From contig JADJQS010000002.1 in NCBI GenBank assembly GCA_016712635.1, positions 620,001 through 684,000 on the forward strand: DNA of 64,000 bases. The letters run 5' to 3'. Origin of the DNA: Gammaproteobacteria bacterium. GTDB taxonomy: Bacteria > Pseudomonadota > Gammaproteobacteria > SZUA-140. The translations under genes and the position numbers were made by a program. Shown piece after piece: positions 40,456 to 49,235 of this stretch (the stretch's first letter is position 1; every line of letters starts with the position of its first letter). The notes beneath the pieces are model-generated. The model was given only the letters and a program-made list of their open reading frames with translations, had not been told where the DNA came from and made no database searches.

Positions 40456-43400
40456 TGCTGCTGTCGGACATCTCGGTCAAGCGGCCGGTCTTCGCGACCG
40501 TGCTGTCGCTGCTGCTGATCGCCTTCGGCCTGGTGTCCTTCGAGCGCCTGCCGCTGCGCGAGTATCCCGACATCGACTCGCCGGTGGTATCGATCGAGGT
40601 GGCCTACCGGGGCGCCTCCGCCAGCGTGATCGAGACCCGCATCACCAAGCTGATCGAGGACCGCATCGCCGGCGTCGAGGGCATCCGCTTCATCGAATCC
40701 ATCAGCGAGGACGGCCGCTCGCGCGTCACCATCGAGTTCGAGGTGGACCGCGACATCGACGCCGCCGCCAACGACGTGCGCGACCGCGTCGCCGGCATCC
40801 TCGACGACCTGCCGGACGAGGCGGACCCGCCCGAGATCCAGAAGGTCGACAGCAACGAGGACGTCATCATGTGGCTCAACCTCGAGAGCGACCGCATGAG
40901 CGTGCCGGAGCTGACCGATTACGCCGACCGCTACCTGGTCGACCGCTTCTCGGTGCTGGGAGGCGTGGCCCGCGTGCGCATCGGCGGCGAGCAGATCTAC
41001 GCCATGCGCGTCTGGCTCGACCGCCAGGCGCTGGCGGCGCGCAACCTTACGGTGACCGAGGTCGAGGACGCGCTGCGCGCCGAGAACATCGAATTGCCGG
41101 CCGGCAGCATCGACTCCGGCAACCGCCAGCTGACGGTACGCGTACAGCGGGCCTTCACCTCCCCGGACAGCTTCGCCCGCCTGGTGCTGGCGCGCGGCGA
41201 GGGCGGTTACCTGGTCCGCCTGGGCGACGTGGCGCGGGTGGAGCGCGGCACCGAGGAGGACCGCCTGTTCTTCCGCGGCAACGGCATCCCGATGGTCGGC
41301 ATCGGCATCATCAAGCAGTCGACCGCCAACACACTGGGGGTGGCGCGCCTGGCCAGGGAGGAGGCCGACCGCATCAATGCCACCCTGCCGGAGGGCATGC
41401 AGATCCGCCAGAGCTATGATTCCTCGGTGTTCGTCGAAGGGGCCATCCACGAGGTCTACAAGACGCTGTTCATCGCCATCGCCCTGGTGATCGGCGTGAT
41501 CTACCTGTTCCTCGGCAGCTTCCGCGCCACCCTGGTGCCCGCGGTCACGGTGCCGGTGTCGCTGATCGCCACCTTCACCGTGCTGCAGATCCTCGGCTTC
41601 TCCATCAACATCCTGACCCTGCTCGCGCTGGTGCTGGCGATCGGCCTCGTCGTCGACGACGCCATCGTGGTGATCGAGAACATCCACCGCCGCATGGAGC
41701 AGTACGGCGAGTCGCGCCTGGTGGCCGCCTATCGCGGCACGCGCCAGGTCGGCTTCGCCGTCATCGCCACCACGATCGTGCTGATCGCGGTATTCGTACC
41801 GATCGTATTCCTGCAGGGCGATCTCGGCCGGCTGTTCTCGGAGTTCTCGCTCACCATGGCCGCGGCGGTCGGCTTCTCCGCCTTCGTCGCCCTGTCGCTG
41901 TCGCCGATGCTCGCCTCCCGGGTGCTGGGAAGCAGCGCGCGCACCGGCCTGACGCGCGGGATCGACGCGGCCTTCGACAGGGTGCGGCGGGGCTATCATG
42001 TCGCGCTGCTCGGGACGCTGCGGCACGCGTGGGTCGTCGGCGTGATCTTCGTCGGCATCCTTGCGGCGGCCATCTGGCTGCTGCGCGAGATCCCGAATGA
42101 ATACACGCCGAAGGAGGACCGCGGCGCCTTCTTCGTCATGGTGACCGCGCCGGAGGGCGCCTCCTACGAATACATCGCCCGCTACATGGACGAGGTGGAG
42201 CGGCGCATGATGCCTCTGGTCGAGGACGGCGAGATCACCCGCCTGCTGGTGCGCGCGCCGACCGCCTTCGGCAACGTCGAAATTTTCAATCGCGGCATCG
42301 CCATCGTCGTGCTCAAGGAGTGGGGCGAAAGGCGCCCGGCCTGGGACATCATGGACGACGTGCGTGCACGTCTCGACGGCCTCACCGGCGTGCAGGCCTT
42401 CCCCGTGATGCGGCAGGGCTTCGGCGCCCGCACCCGCAAGCCGGTGCAGTTCGTCATCGGCGGCGGCACCTACGAGGAGCTGGCACAGTGGCGCGATATC
42501 CTGCTCGAGAAGATCAACGAGGACAACCCCGGTCTGCAGGGCATCGACTGGGATTACAAGGAGACCAAGCCGCAGCTCGGCGTGACCATCGACTACGACC
42601 GCGCCGCCGACCTCGGCGTCTCCGTCAGCGCCATCGGCCGCACGCTGGAGACCATGCTGGGCTCGCGCCGCGTCACCACCTATCTCGACGACGGCGAGGA
42701 GTACGACGTCATCCTGCAGGGCGAGCGCGCCGCACAGCGCAGTCCCGCCAGCCTGGAGAACATTTATATCCGCTCCGACCGCAGCGGCCAGCTCATCCCG
42801 CTCTCGAACCTGGTGACGCTGAACGATTTCGCGGACTCCATCTCGCTCAACCGCTTCAACCGCGTGCGCGCGATCACGATCGAGGCCAACCTGGCCGACG
42901 GCCTCGCCCTGGGCGACGCGCTGGACCACCTGGAGAATCTCGCGCGCGAGCACCTGCCGCCGAACGCCATCATCGACTACAAGGGCCAGTCGCGCGATTT
43001 CAAGCTCAGCACCGGCTCGATCACCTTCATCTTCCTGCTCGCCCTGGTGGTGGTGTTCCTGGTGCTGGCCGCGCTGTTCGAGAGCTGGATCCATCCGCTC
43101 ATCATCATCCTCACCGTGCCGCTTGCCATGATCGGCGCCCTGTTCGGCCTGTACGCCTTCGATATGACGCTGAACATCTTCAGCCAGATCGGCCTGCTCA
43201 TGCTGGTCGGGCTGGCGGCCAAGAACGGCATCCTGATCGTCGAATTCGCCAACCAGCTGCGCGACGCCGGCCGGGCCTTCCGCGACGCGCTGATGGAGGC
43301 GTCCGAGGTGCGCCTGCGTCCGATCATCATGACCAACCTGACGACGGCGGCCGGCGCCGTCCCGCTGCTGCTCTCATCCGGGCCGGGCACCGAGACCCGC

Positions 43401-43592
43401 GCCGTGATCGGCACGGTGATCCTGTGCGGCGTGATCGCGGCGACCTTCTTCACCCTGTTTGTGGTGCCCGTCGCCTACCAGCTTCTGGCGCGGCACACCG
43501 GCTCGCCCGGCGACGTCGCGCGGCGGCTGGAGAAGGAGATGTCCGAGCAGCCGGAACCGCGCCGGGATGCGCCGGGAGCAGCCCAGGAGTAG
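40455..43592 (+). CDS. RND-type multidrug efflux pump permease (HAE1 family)
   Basis: The 1045-residue, 12-helix trimeric pump belongs to the AcrB/MexB family. It shows the N-terminal SVKRPVFATVLSLLLIAFG, two large periplasmic loops, the TM4 proton-relay pair GLVVDDAIVVIENIHRRM, and MLVGLAAKNGILIVEFANQLRD in TM10. It expels amphiphilic drugs, detergents or metabolites by proton antiport. The C-terminal tail is short and polar. With only adaptor plus pump the partner is probably a TolC homologue elsewhere. No regulator is adjacent. Confidence 0.94.
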   Translation: MLLSDISVKRPVFATVLSLLLIAFGLVSFERLPLREYPDIDSPVVSIEVAYRGASASVIETRITKLIEDRIAGVEGIRFIESISEDGRSRVTIEFEVDRDIDAAANDVRDRVAGILDDLPDEADPPEIQKVDSNEDVIMWLNLESDRMSVPELTDYADRYLVDRFSVLGGVARVRIGGEQIYAMRVWLDRQALAARNLTVTEVEDALRAENIELPAGSIDSGNRQLTVRVQRAFTSPDSFARLVLARGEGGYLVRLGDVARVERGTEEDRLFFRGNGIPMVGIGIIKQSTANTLGVARLAREEADRINATLPEGMQIRQSYDSSVFVEGAIHEVYKTLFIAIALVIGVIYLFLGSFRATLVPAVTVPVSLIATFTVLQILGFSINILTLLALVLAIGLVVDDAIVVIENIHRRMEQYGESRLVAAYRGTRQVGFAVIATTIVLIAVFVPIVFLQGDLGRLFSEFSLTMAAAVGFSAFVALSLSPMLASRVLGSSARTGLTRGIDAAFDRVRRGYHVALLGTLRHAWVVGVIFVGILAAAIWLLREIPNEYTPKEDRGAFFVMVTAPEGASYEYIARYMDEVERRMMPLVEDGEITRLLVRAPTAFGNVEIFNRGIAIVVLKEWGERRPAWDIMDDVRARLDGLTGVQAFPVMRQGFGARTRKPVQFVIGGGTYEELAQWRDILLEKINEDNPGLQGIDWDYKETKPQLGVTIDYDRAADLGVSVSAIGRTLETMLGSRRVTTYLDDGEEYDVILQGERAAQRSPASLENIYIRSDRSGQLIPLSNLVTLNDFADSISLNRFNRVRAITIEANLADGLALGDALDHLENLAREHLPPNAIIDYKGQSRDFKLSTGSITFIFLLALVVVFLVLAALFESWIHPLIIILTVPLAMIGALFGLYAFDMTLNIFSQIGLLMLVGLAAKNGILIVEFANQLRDAGRAFRDALMEASEVRLRPIIMTNLTTAAGAVPLLLSSGPGTETRAVIGTVILCGVIAATFFTLFVVPVAYQLLARHTGSPGDVARRLEKEMSEQPEPRRDAPGAAQE

Positions 43593-43729
43593 CTGAAGAT
43601 CGAAGCGGGGAGAGCCGTATTTTACCCGGAACTTCAGGAAGTATTGAGCGGGAACGGCCAATAATGCATCTGTCCCCGCTTCATCCATGAAACACCGCCA
43701 GATCCATTGATGGTTGCCGGCGCCGCCGG
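43593..43729. other. Short gap at the pump/GSCFA boundary
   Basis: 137 bp between convergent genes. Base composition falls here and remains lower through the GSCFA gene. No clear terminator. Confidence 0.4.
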
Positions 43730-45520
43730 TCATATCAATTCAGCAAGATGCTCCACGGTATCCGCGTAATATTCCCTGCTGCAATGAATGTCCCAGTCAT
43801 TGCCCGACGCCCGATAACCATCCAGGCTGAAACCCGTCCTGTCGCAGCACTTATCCTCTGAATGAAAGACGAAATGCGTTTTCCGAAGCATGGCGTTCTC
43901 TTCCAGTAGCGCCTTCATGTACGCACGCTTGTGCAGTTTATAGGTGCCGCTCTCGACAAACTCCCTGCCAAACCTGAATACCGCCGCATGCAGCGGCATG
44001 TCCGGCGCAGCGATCCATACGATTTTGCTGTACGGCGTTTCGTCCTCTATCTGGCGCGCGAAATTCACCATGATGCGGGCGGGTCTTCTGTAGAAATCCA
44101 CCACTTGCCCGTCGATACCCGTGATGATCGGAACAGTCGGGCTTATTTCATGACCGGAGCAGCCGGCGAAGCCCGCCTTGAGGGGGCCAAACGCACGGAT
44201 GATGCCATCGCCCGCGAGGCCAAGTCCCACGAGGATCAGGATCTCCGGATGCTCTATACGAACGCGGGCGATCGCCTCCTCGTATTCCTCACTGAAGGTA
44301 AATTCCGTCAGCCTGTTGATCCGGATCAGGTCCTGGATCGAATCTTTCAGCCAGTACTGCGGGACATAGGCAATACCGTTGAGCAGCGGCCGTCTTGCCG
44401 CGAGGGCGTCCTTGAACCCTGCCAGATGGCTGTTACCCAGCACGACCCGCTGCTTTTCATCCAATGACGGGCCGGGGCGCGAACCATTGAACGTCTCGAG
44501 CAAGGCCTCCTCGCAGTCGGGATCGAACTTCCCGCGCGACAGGAGCGAATCATCCCTGTGCGATGGGCCGGGAGATTCCGCCGCGCAGGAGAAAAAGTGC
44601 TCCATGACGAAATCAACGCCCCTGGGATTCACATTACGCTGGTTGGGCTCGAAATAGATCCCCTTGAATACGGGGCTGTTGATGAGTTCGTAGGACGGAA
44701 AATAATCGACATAGGTGCGATCAGCCGCCACCTCGTCCGCGACGGCCCTTAATACGGATTTTGACGCCATCGTCGCGACAAGGACATGCCTTCCCGAATT
44801 GGTCGCGGTCAGGGGCACCGGGGAGACGGTCAGGATGAATCTCAGATCCGCATTGACCACCCGCATCAAATCCAGTGACGCAAGCAGATTGTCCCTGACG
44901 TCCTCGAACTTCTGATTGACGAACCGGTGCTGCTGCGGATCAAACTCCCCCGCGATCGTGCCCGGACACGCCGGATATTCGTACAGGCCGTCCCTGTTGA
45001 TCCAGCTTTCCGTCAATCCAAGCGTGAAAACGAAGTATTTCGCCTGCTCGATGCAGTTGCGAAATGATGCCAATGTCGCGGATTGTGATCGCCTGAGCGC
45101 ATCGATGTCACTGAATCCGCCGGGTTCGATCGCCGGGCGGAACGGATCGAAGAAGCGTCCATCCCCCTCCCATGCCTCGGCAGGCATGTCCTTTTTCAAT
45201 AACGCCCATTCCGTCCACTGCCGCAATAACGAGGTCGTATAGATATTCCCTGTCCGGGCCGAGAAGACGTTGTAATTCCTCTTCCTCGCGTCCTCTGCCG
45301 ACAGGCCCGGCGGGGACGGCTCTGCGGCATACCAGTTGAATCCTCTTGTGACCAGCGCATTACCGATGTGCTGGGCAAAACATGAACCAAAAGTGACGAC
45401 CCTGTCATCCTGGGACAGCCTGAATTTCGGCATCCACAGATGATCGACATCGAACATGCTCTTTTGCGCGACGGCCGTCTTCCAGAAGGCGTAGCCCGGC
45501 AATTGCTCATAGGGATTCAT
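43730..45520 (-). CDS. GSCFA-domain protein
   Basis: The 596-residue protein carries the naming motif VVTFGSCFAQHIGNAL near residue 46, followed by SARTGNIYTTSLLRQWTEW, FVFTLGLTESWIN and FILTVSPVPLTAT, an SGNH-hydrolase-like fold. A second half (VVLGNSHLAGFKDALAA; ILVGLGLAGDGII) resembles another SGNH-type unit. Function is unknown; GSCFA proteins are often encoded with surface polysaccharide or acyl-modification genes. ATG 45518-45520 follows GGAG. Codons here are less GC-biased than in neighbours and the flanks are AT-richer, so recent transfer is plausible. No mobility gene is beside it. Confidence 0.8.
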   Translation of the reverse strand: MNPYEQLPGYAFWKTAVAQKSMFDVDHLWMPKFRLSQDDRVVTFGSCFAQHIGNALVTRGFNWYAAEPSPPGLSAEDARKRNYNVFSARTGNIYTTSLLRQWTEWALLKKDMPAEAWEGDGRFFDPFRPAIEPGGFSDIDALRRSQSATLASFRNCIEQAKYFVFTLGLTESWINRDGLYEYPACPGTIAGEFDPQQHRFVNQKFEDVRDNLLASLDLMRVVNADLRFILTVSPVPLTATNSGRHVLVATMASKSVLRAVADEVAADRTYVDYFPSYELINSPVFKGIYFEPNQRNVNPRGVDFVMEHFFSCAAESPGPSHRDDSLLSRGKFDPDCEEALLETFNGSRPGPSLDEKQRVVLGNSHLAGFKDALAARRPLLNGIAYVPQYWLKDSIQDLIRINRLTEFTFSEEYEEAIARVRIEHPEILILVGLGLAGDGIIRAFGPLKAGFAGCSGHEISPTVPIITGIDGQVVDFYRRPARIMVNFARQIEDETPYSKIVWIAAPDMPLHAAVFRFGREFVESGTYKLHKRAYMKALLEENAMLRKTHFVFHSEDKCCDRTGFSLDGYRASGNDWDIHCSREYYADTVEHLAELI

Positions 45521-45942
45521 AAGGCACTCCAAGGGACGCGTATGCGCCCTGCGACGCAGGCAGAGTCGACCACAGCGCGCCCGGCCACCTGATCCCGAAT
45601 GAACATGCGAGGAAGGGCCGGGATGAACATGCCGGGAGACTTTCGAATCCCCGGTCCAGGATAGTCTCAGAATGAAGCTATTTACCCGCGCCTGATGATG
45701 GCTGCGCGCCGGAGATATCGAGGGAAATCCGCCTGATGCCCCGGACTTCACCCCGACTGAGACATCAAATCATTTAATTGTGGATTAATAGTGCAGATAA
45801 CGTGGCAATACCATGCACGTCGCGCACAAGGCGAGGGGCTTTAACCACAATAATTTCGGGACAAACAGAGGATCCCGCCTGGCGAACAGGGTGCAGAACG
45901 GGCTTCGGGGATATTGCCGGGAACAAATATGCGCAACTGCTG
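45521..45942. other. AT-richer intergenic region upstream of the GSCFA gene
   Basis: 422 bp without a supported gene. An imperfect inverted repeat pairs AATTGTGGATTAA (about 45776) with TTTAACCACAATAATT (about 45840). The promoter of the GSCFA gene should be here, but no convincing boxes are seen. Confidence 0.45.
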
Positions 45943-46461
45943 TCAGTCGTCGAGTTCGCGCGGGCGGACCAGCTCGACCAGGGCCGCGCCGTGCGGTTCC
46001 AGCTTCTTCCATCCCTGCCGCACCGTCAGACGCGCGATCGCGCCGGCGGTGAGCAGCTTGCCCGCGGCGTTGCGCGGCGGCGCCTCGGCGCAGAGATGCT
46101 CCAGCAGCTCTTCCAGGCCGGGATTGTGGCCGACCAGCAGCAAGGTGCCCGTACGCGCGGGGCAGTCCGCGATCACCGCAAGCAGGGTGGCGAGCGCGGG
46201 AAGATAGAGGCGGTCATCGAAGCGGAGCCGCTCCGCCGGCAGCTCGAGCGCCTCCTGCACCGCCTCCGTCGTCTGGCGCGTGCGCAGCGCGGGCGAGCTC
46301 AGCACGAGGTCCGGCCTGAGGCCGTGCGCCCGCAGCCAGCGGCCCATGCGCGGCGCGTCGCGCCTCCCGCGCGCGGCGAGCGGCCGCTCGAAGTCGTCGG
46401 CGGCCGCGCCGTCGCGGTCCGATTTGGCGTGGCGGAGAATGAGCAGGGTGCGCGTCGTCAT
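45943..46461 (-). CDS. sixA: SixA-type phosphohistidine phosphatase
   Basis: The 172-residue histidine phosphatase has the catalytic LILRHAKSDRD (Arg10-His11), DLVLSSPALRTRQT and LLLVGHNPGLEELL with the second His. SixA-type enzymes dephosphorylate HPt histidines (ArcB, or the nitrogen PTS). A plausible partner in this window is the HPt-containing hybrid kinase at 29.9-32 kb, though that is inference. It is separated from the ParA gene by a large REP-like palindrome. Confidence 0.88.
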   Translation of the reverse strand: MTTRTLLILRHAKSDRDGAAADDFERPLAARGRRDAPRMGRWLRAHGLRPDLVLSSPALRTRQTTEAVQEALELPAERLRFDDRLYLPALATLLAVIADCPARTGTLLLVGHNPGLEELLEHLCAEAPPRNAAGKLLTAGAIARLTVRQGWKKLEPHGAALVELVRPRELDD

Positions 46462-46485
46462 ACCAGCACCTCCCGATACATGGAA

Positions 46486-46566
46486 AAAACGGGGACAGAT
46501 TTATTTATGTAATTTAACCCAAATTTACTAAGAGGAATTACCTAAAAATAAATCTGTCCCCGTTTT
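46486..46566. repeat. Long REP-like palindrome, likely bidirectional terminator
   Basis: Two perfect 21-bp arms (46486-46506 and 46546-46566), each with ACGGGGACAGATTTATTT or its complement, flank a 39-base AT-rich loop. Both strands have T runs after the stem (six on the minus strand, four on the plus), so it can end the ParA transcript on the minus side. Same core as 13990 and 14095. Confidence 0.88.
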
Positions 46567-46578
46567 ATTCCCTTCTTA

Positions 46579-47328
46579 TTACAGCCACTCGAGGCGGATC
46601 TTGATCTCCCACCACAGGTCTTCATAGGACTGCGCGGAGCGGCTGTGACCGGCGAAGATGTTCACGGGGGCGCGGCGCAGGCCCATCTGTTCGATCTCGC
46701 TGCTGTACGGGATGTGGTTGGTCAGCACGCTGGGCATGCGTTTGGGCAGCTCCTCGACGATGCGGCGGTGCAGCGCCTTGCGCACGTCGACCATGGTGAA
46801 GAAGGGCAGTATGCTGAAATCACTCAATCCCTCCTGCTGGCAGAACTGCAGGAGCTGGTCCAGCGTACGCAGCGACAGCGTGGTCGGGATGAGCGGCACC
46901 AGCAGCACGTCGGCGGCCATGAAGACGTTTTCCGACAGCAGCGAAATCCCCGGCGGGCAATCGAGAAAGACGTAGTCATAGTCGTCCGCCAGCGGTTTCA
47001 GCAGCTTCTCCACCCGCTGCTTCGGCTTCTTCTCGCCGTCCAGGAACAGGTCCATGTTGCGATAGGAGAAATCCGCCGGCACCAGGTCAAGGTTTTCGTA
47101 GTCGGTGCCCTTGATCACCTTGTCGAGCGCGAGCTCGTCGCGCACCAGCCCCGCTGCGCCCGGCCCCACTGCGGGCCGGATGCGGAAATAGAAACTCGAG
47201 GCCCCCTGCGGATCGAGGTCCCAGACCAGGGTGCGGAAGCCTTCCCGCGCCGACAGATACGAGAGGTTCACCGTCGAGGCCGTCTTGCCCACTCCTCCCT
47301 TGATGTTGTAACAGGCGATAACCTTCAT
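46579..47328 (-). CDS. ParA/MinD-family ATPase paired with a CHAD protein
   Basis: The 249-residue ParA-type ATPase has the deviant Walker A NIKGGVGKTAS (signature Lys10, Lys15), Walker A' LVWDLDPQGASS and Walker B DYVFLDCPPGIS. Such ATPases move or position plasmids, chemotaxis clusters, carboxysomes or granules on the nucleoid. No ParB gene or parS site is nearby; the immediate upstream gene (12 bp) encodes a CYTH-CHAD protein, likely its cargo adaptor or co-functioning partner. As CHAD binds polyphosphate, positioning of polyphosphate granules is a reasonable hypothesis. Confidence 0.87.
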   Translation of the reverse strand: MKVIACYNIKGGVGKTASTVNLSYLSAREGFRTLVWDLDPQGASSFYFRIRPAVGPGAAGLVRDELALDKVIKGTDYENLDLVPADFSYRNMDLFLDGEKKPKQRVEKLLKPLADDYDYVFLDCPPGISLLSENVFMAADVLLVPLIPTTLSLRTLDQLLQFCQQEGLSDFSILPFFTMVDVRKALHRRIVEELPKRMPSVLTNHIPYSSEIEQMGLRRAPVNIFAGHSRSAQSYEDLWWEIKIRLEWL

Positions 47329-47340
47329 TCAATCTCCCAT

Positions 47341-48900
47341 CTATTCCGAACCGAATACCTTGTTGAACCGATTCTGGTGCTGCGGGTGGGCGAACCTGGC
47401 CCACACCTCGTCAAACCCGGCGCGTACCTCCTGCTTGCGTCCGCGCAGATGCGCCAGCAGCGGCTCGAGCGCGTTGCGCGCCCGGTTGGCGCGCTCGCCG
47501 CCGTTCAGTTTTTCCGCGTAGCCGGGCAGCGACTCGATCAGCACGCTGAGATCCTGGTAATCGCCGAGATTGTCCTGCAGCGCCTTCAGCGCCCTGATCA
47601 GCTGCTTCAGGTCGTCGCGCGGATACAGCGCAGCGAAGAATTCGAGCAGGTAGCGCAGCTTCTTGCACTGGATGCGCAGCCGGTGCATGTCGGCGTCGGG
47701 GGAATCCGGCGTGATCCCGGCACCCAGCCTGAAGGCCTTGTGATAACGATGCCGGATCATGGCGGAGGCCAGCGCGAGCGCGGGCTGCTGCGCCTCGCCG
47801 CCGGTCCACGCCGACGCGTCCTCCGCCTCCAGCAGCGTGCGCCAGTCCTTTTTGAGGCGGCGGTAGCGCGGCGCGGCGAGGGCCTCGAGCAGCTCGCAGC
47901 GCTCGCGGCTGCGCTGCGCCCGCATCGCCTCGCGCAGCGGCTCGAGATCGCCGAGGCCGCCCGGCCCGAGCGCGGCGGCGTGGCCCGGGAAGGCGAGCAG
48001 GTGCACATCGAGGTCGCGCACCGCGCCGGTCGCGTGCCCGATCCAGGCGAATTCCTGGCGGTAGTGCGCGAAGGACCGCGGCAGCACCTCCTTCATCTGG
48101 CCGAGCAGGGAGCGCGTGCGCCTGACCGCGACGCGCAGGTCGTGCAGGTATTCCAGATCGAGATCCTGGCGCACACCGTCCTCGTTTGCTTCGATGGTGC
48201 CCAGCAACGCGGCCAGGATGCGGCGCGCCGCCTCCCCGGCCGTGACGTCGGCGGTGAGCGGTATGCGCAGCTTCGACGAATAATCGAGCGGATGCCGGCC
48301 GAGCGCGGCGAGCGCCTCCTCGAACGCGGCGCCGTTCAGGCGCACCAGCCCCAGCTGGTGCTCGAACAGGGCGCGCAGATGCTGCAGCGGCTCCGGGTAT
48401 CCGCGCACCGGTGCGACCACCAGGCGCTCGCCGAGCCCGAGCCGGCGCGCGCCCTCCCCGGTCACCACACTGTGGCGCTCGATGTACACGCGCGCCACCG
48501 TCTTGCCCTCTTCGTCCAGCACCTTGAAACAGCGGCTCGCGCACTTCATCGCGGCGATGTCGAGCAGGCGACGCGACTCCACCAGCGGGAGCAGGCGGTC
48601 GCGCAGTGCGCCGGCGGGCAGGTCCTGCGCAAAGCCGGGGACCTCCGCCGCCGCGGAGCTGACGACGTCGAGGCCGTTGGACAGTGCGCGCAGGTGCAGC
48701 CGCGCCTGCTCGCGGGTCCGGTCGATGAAGCATACCAGCCCGGCGGCGTACAGGCGCCAGTCGAAGGTGTCGTAGAATTCGCGCTCGGTGGAGGTCGCGG
48801 GTTGCAGTTCGAGTCGCAGGCCGTGACCGCGCAGGATTTCCGCCAGGCCTTCGGCGTTCACGCCGCGCGGCATGATGTACTGATAGCTATTTAAAGACAT
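47341..48900 (-). CDS. CYTH-like/CHAD-domain protein, probable polyphosphate binder
   Basis: The 519-residue protein has an N-terminal CYTH-like part (EREFYDTFDWRLYAAGL; ARVYIERHSVV) without an obvious ExExK catalytic start, and a C-terminal CHAD domain (about 225-510): EYLHDLRVAVRRTRSLL, RRLKKDWRTLLEAED and MHRLRIQCKKLRYLLEFFA with the conserved His and basic residues. CHAD helices bind inorganic polyphosphate and target polyphosphate granules in other bacteria. Start at ATG 48898-48900; the frame runs further upstream without a better start. It is transcribed with the ParA ATPase. Confidence 0.87.
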   Translation of the reverse strand: MSLNSYQYIMPRGVNAEGLAEILRGHGLRLELQPATSTEREFYDTFDWRLYAAGLVCFIDRTREQARLHLRALSNGLDVVSSAAAEVPGFAQDLPAGALRDRLLPLVESRRLLDIAAMKCASRCFKVLDEEGKTVARVYIERHSVVTGEGARRLGLGERLVVAPVRGYPEPLQHLRALFEHQLGLVRLNGAAFEEALAALGRHPLDYSSKLRIPLTADVTAGEAARRILAALLGTIEANEDGVRQDLDLEYLHDLRVAVRRTRSLLGQMKEVLPRSFAHYRQEFAWIGHATGAVRDLDVHLLAFPGHAAALGPGGLGDLEPLREAMRAQRSRERCELLEALAAPRYRRLKKDWRTLLEAEDASAWTGGEAQQPALALASAMIRHRYHKAFRLGAGITPDSPDADMHRLRIQCKKLRYLLEFFAALYPRDDLKQLIRALKALQDNLGDYQDLSVLIESLPGYAEKLNGGERANRARNALEPLLAHLRGRKQEVRAGFDEVWARFAHPQHQNRFNKVFGSE

Positions 48901-49235
48901 AGACGTTCCGGCCAGAAAACGGCAGCCCCGTTGCATCAACTCTTCCACAATGACGACTCTGCGCACGGACCGTGCGGCAATCTGGTTCCGAAACGGCCGG
49001 AACGACTGCGAAATTACCGCTACACCGCTGCCTGCCAGTCCCGGGCGGCGGTCATGTATCAGGTGGAAATCCGTTTGCGAGTCAGCGACGGGGTCGTCGG
49101 AAGTGTTCTCCGCCGTCAAGTGTGCAAGAAACAGGCGTTTCTTGCAAGGAAATCGCCTGCTACAGAGCTGTAATATAAGTGTGACACAGCCGTGATAGCA
49201 TCGATTGGGACCATAAGTCTTTGTCTTGAAAACCA
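48901..49235. other. Divergent region between CHAD-ParA and pyruvate kinase-like genes
   Basis: 335 bp holding promoters in both directions. The only pattern seen is the Pho-box-like triplet at 49168-49196. No gene is supported. Confidence 0.5.
49168..49196 (+). promoter_or_regulatory. Candidate PhoB box, three heptads
   Basis: CTGTAAT (49168), GTGTGAC (49179) and CCGTGAT (49190) recur at 11-bp pitch; the first 18 bases match 15 of 18 Pho-box positions by my count. It lies 40-68 bp before the pyruvate kinase-like start and faces it. Confidence 0.4.

Noticed and set aside
39972..43094. A very long minus-strand open frame of about 1040 codons
   Set aside because: It is the antisense of the RND operon; the translation is His/Asp/Arg/Gln-rich with no family resemblance, a typical high-GC shadow.
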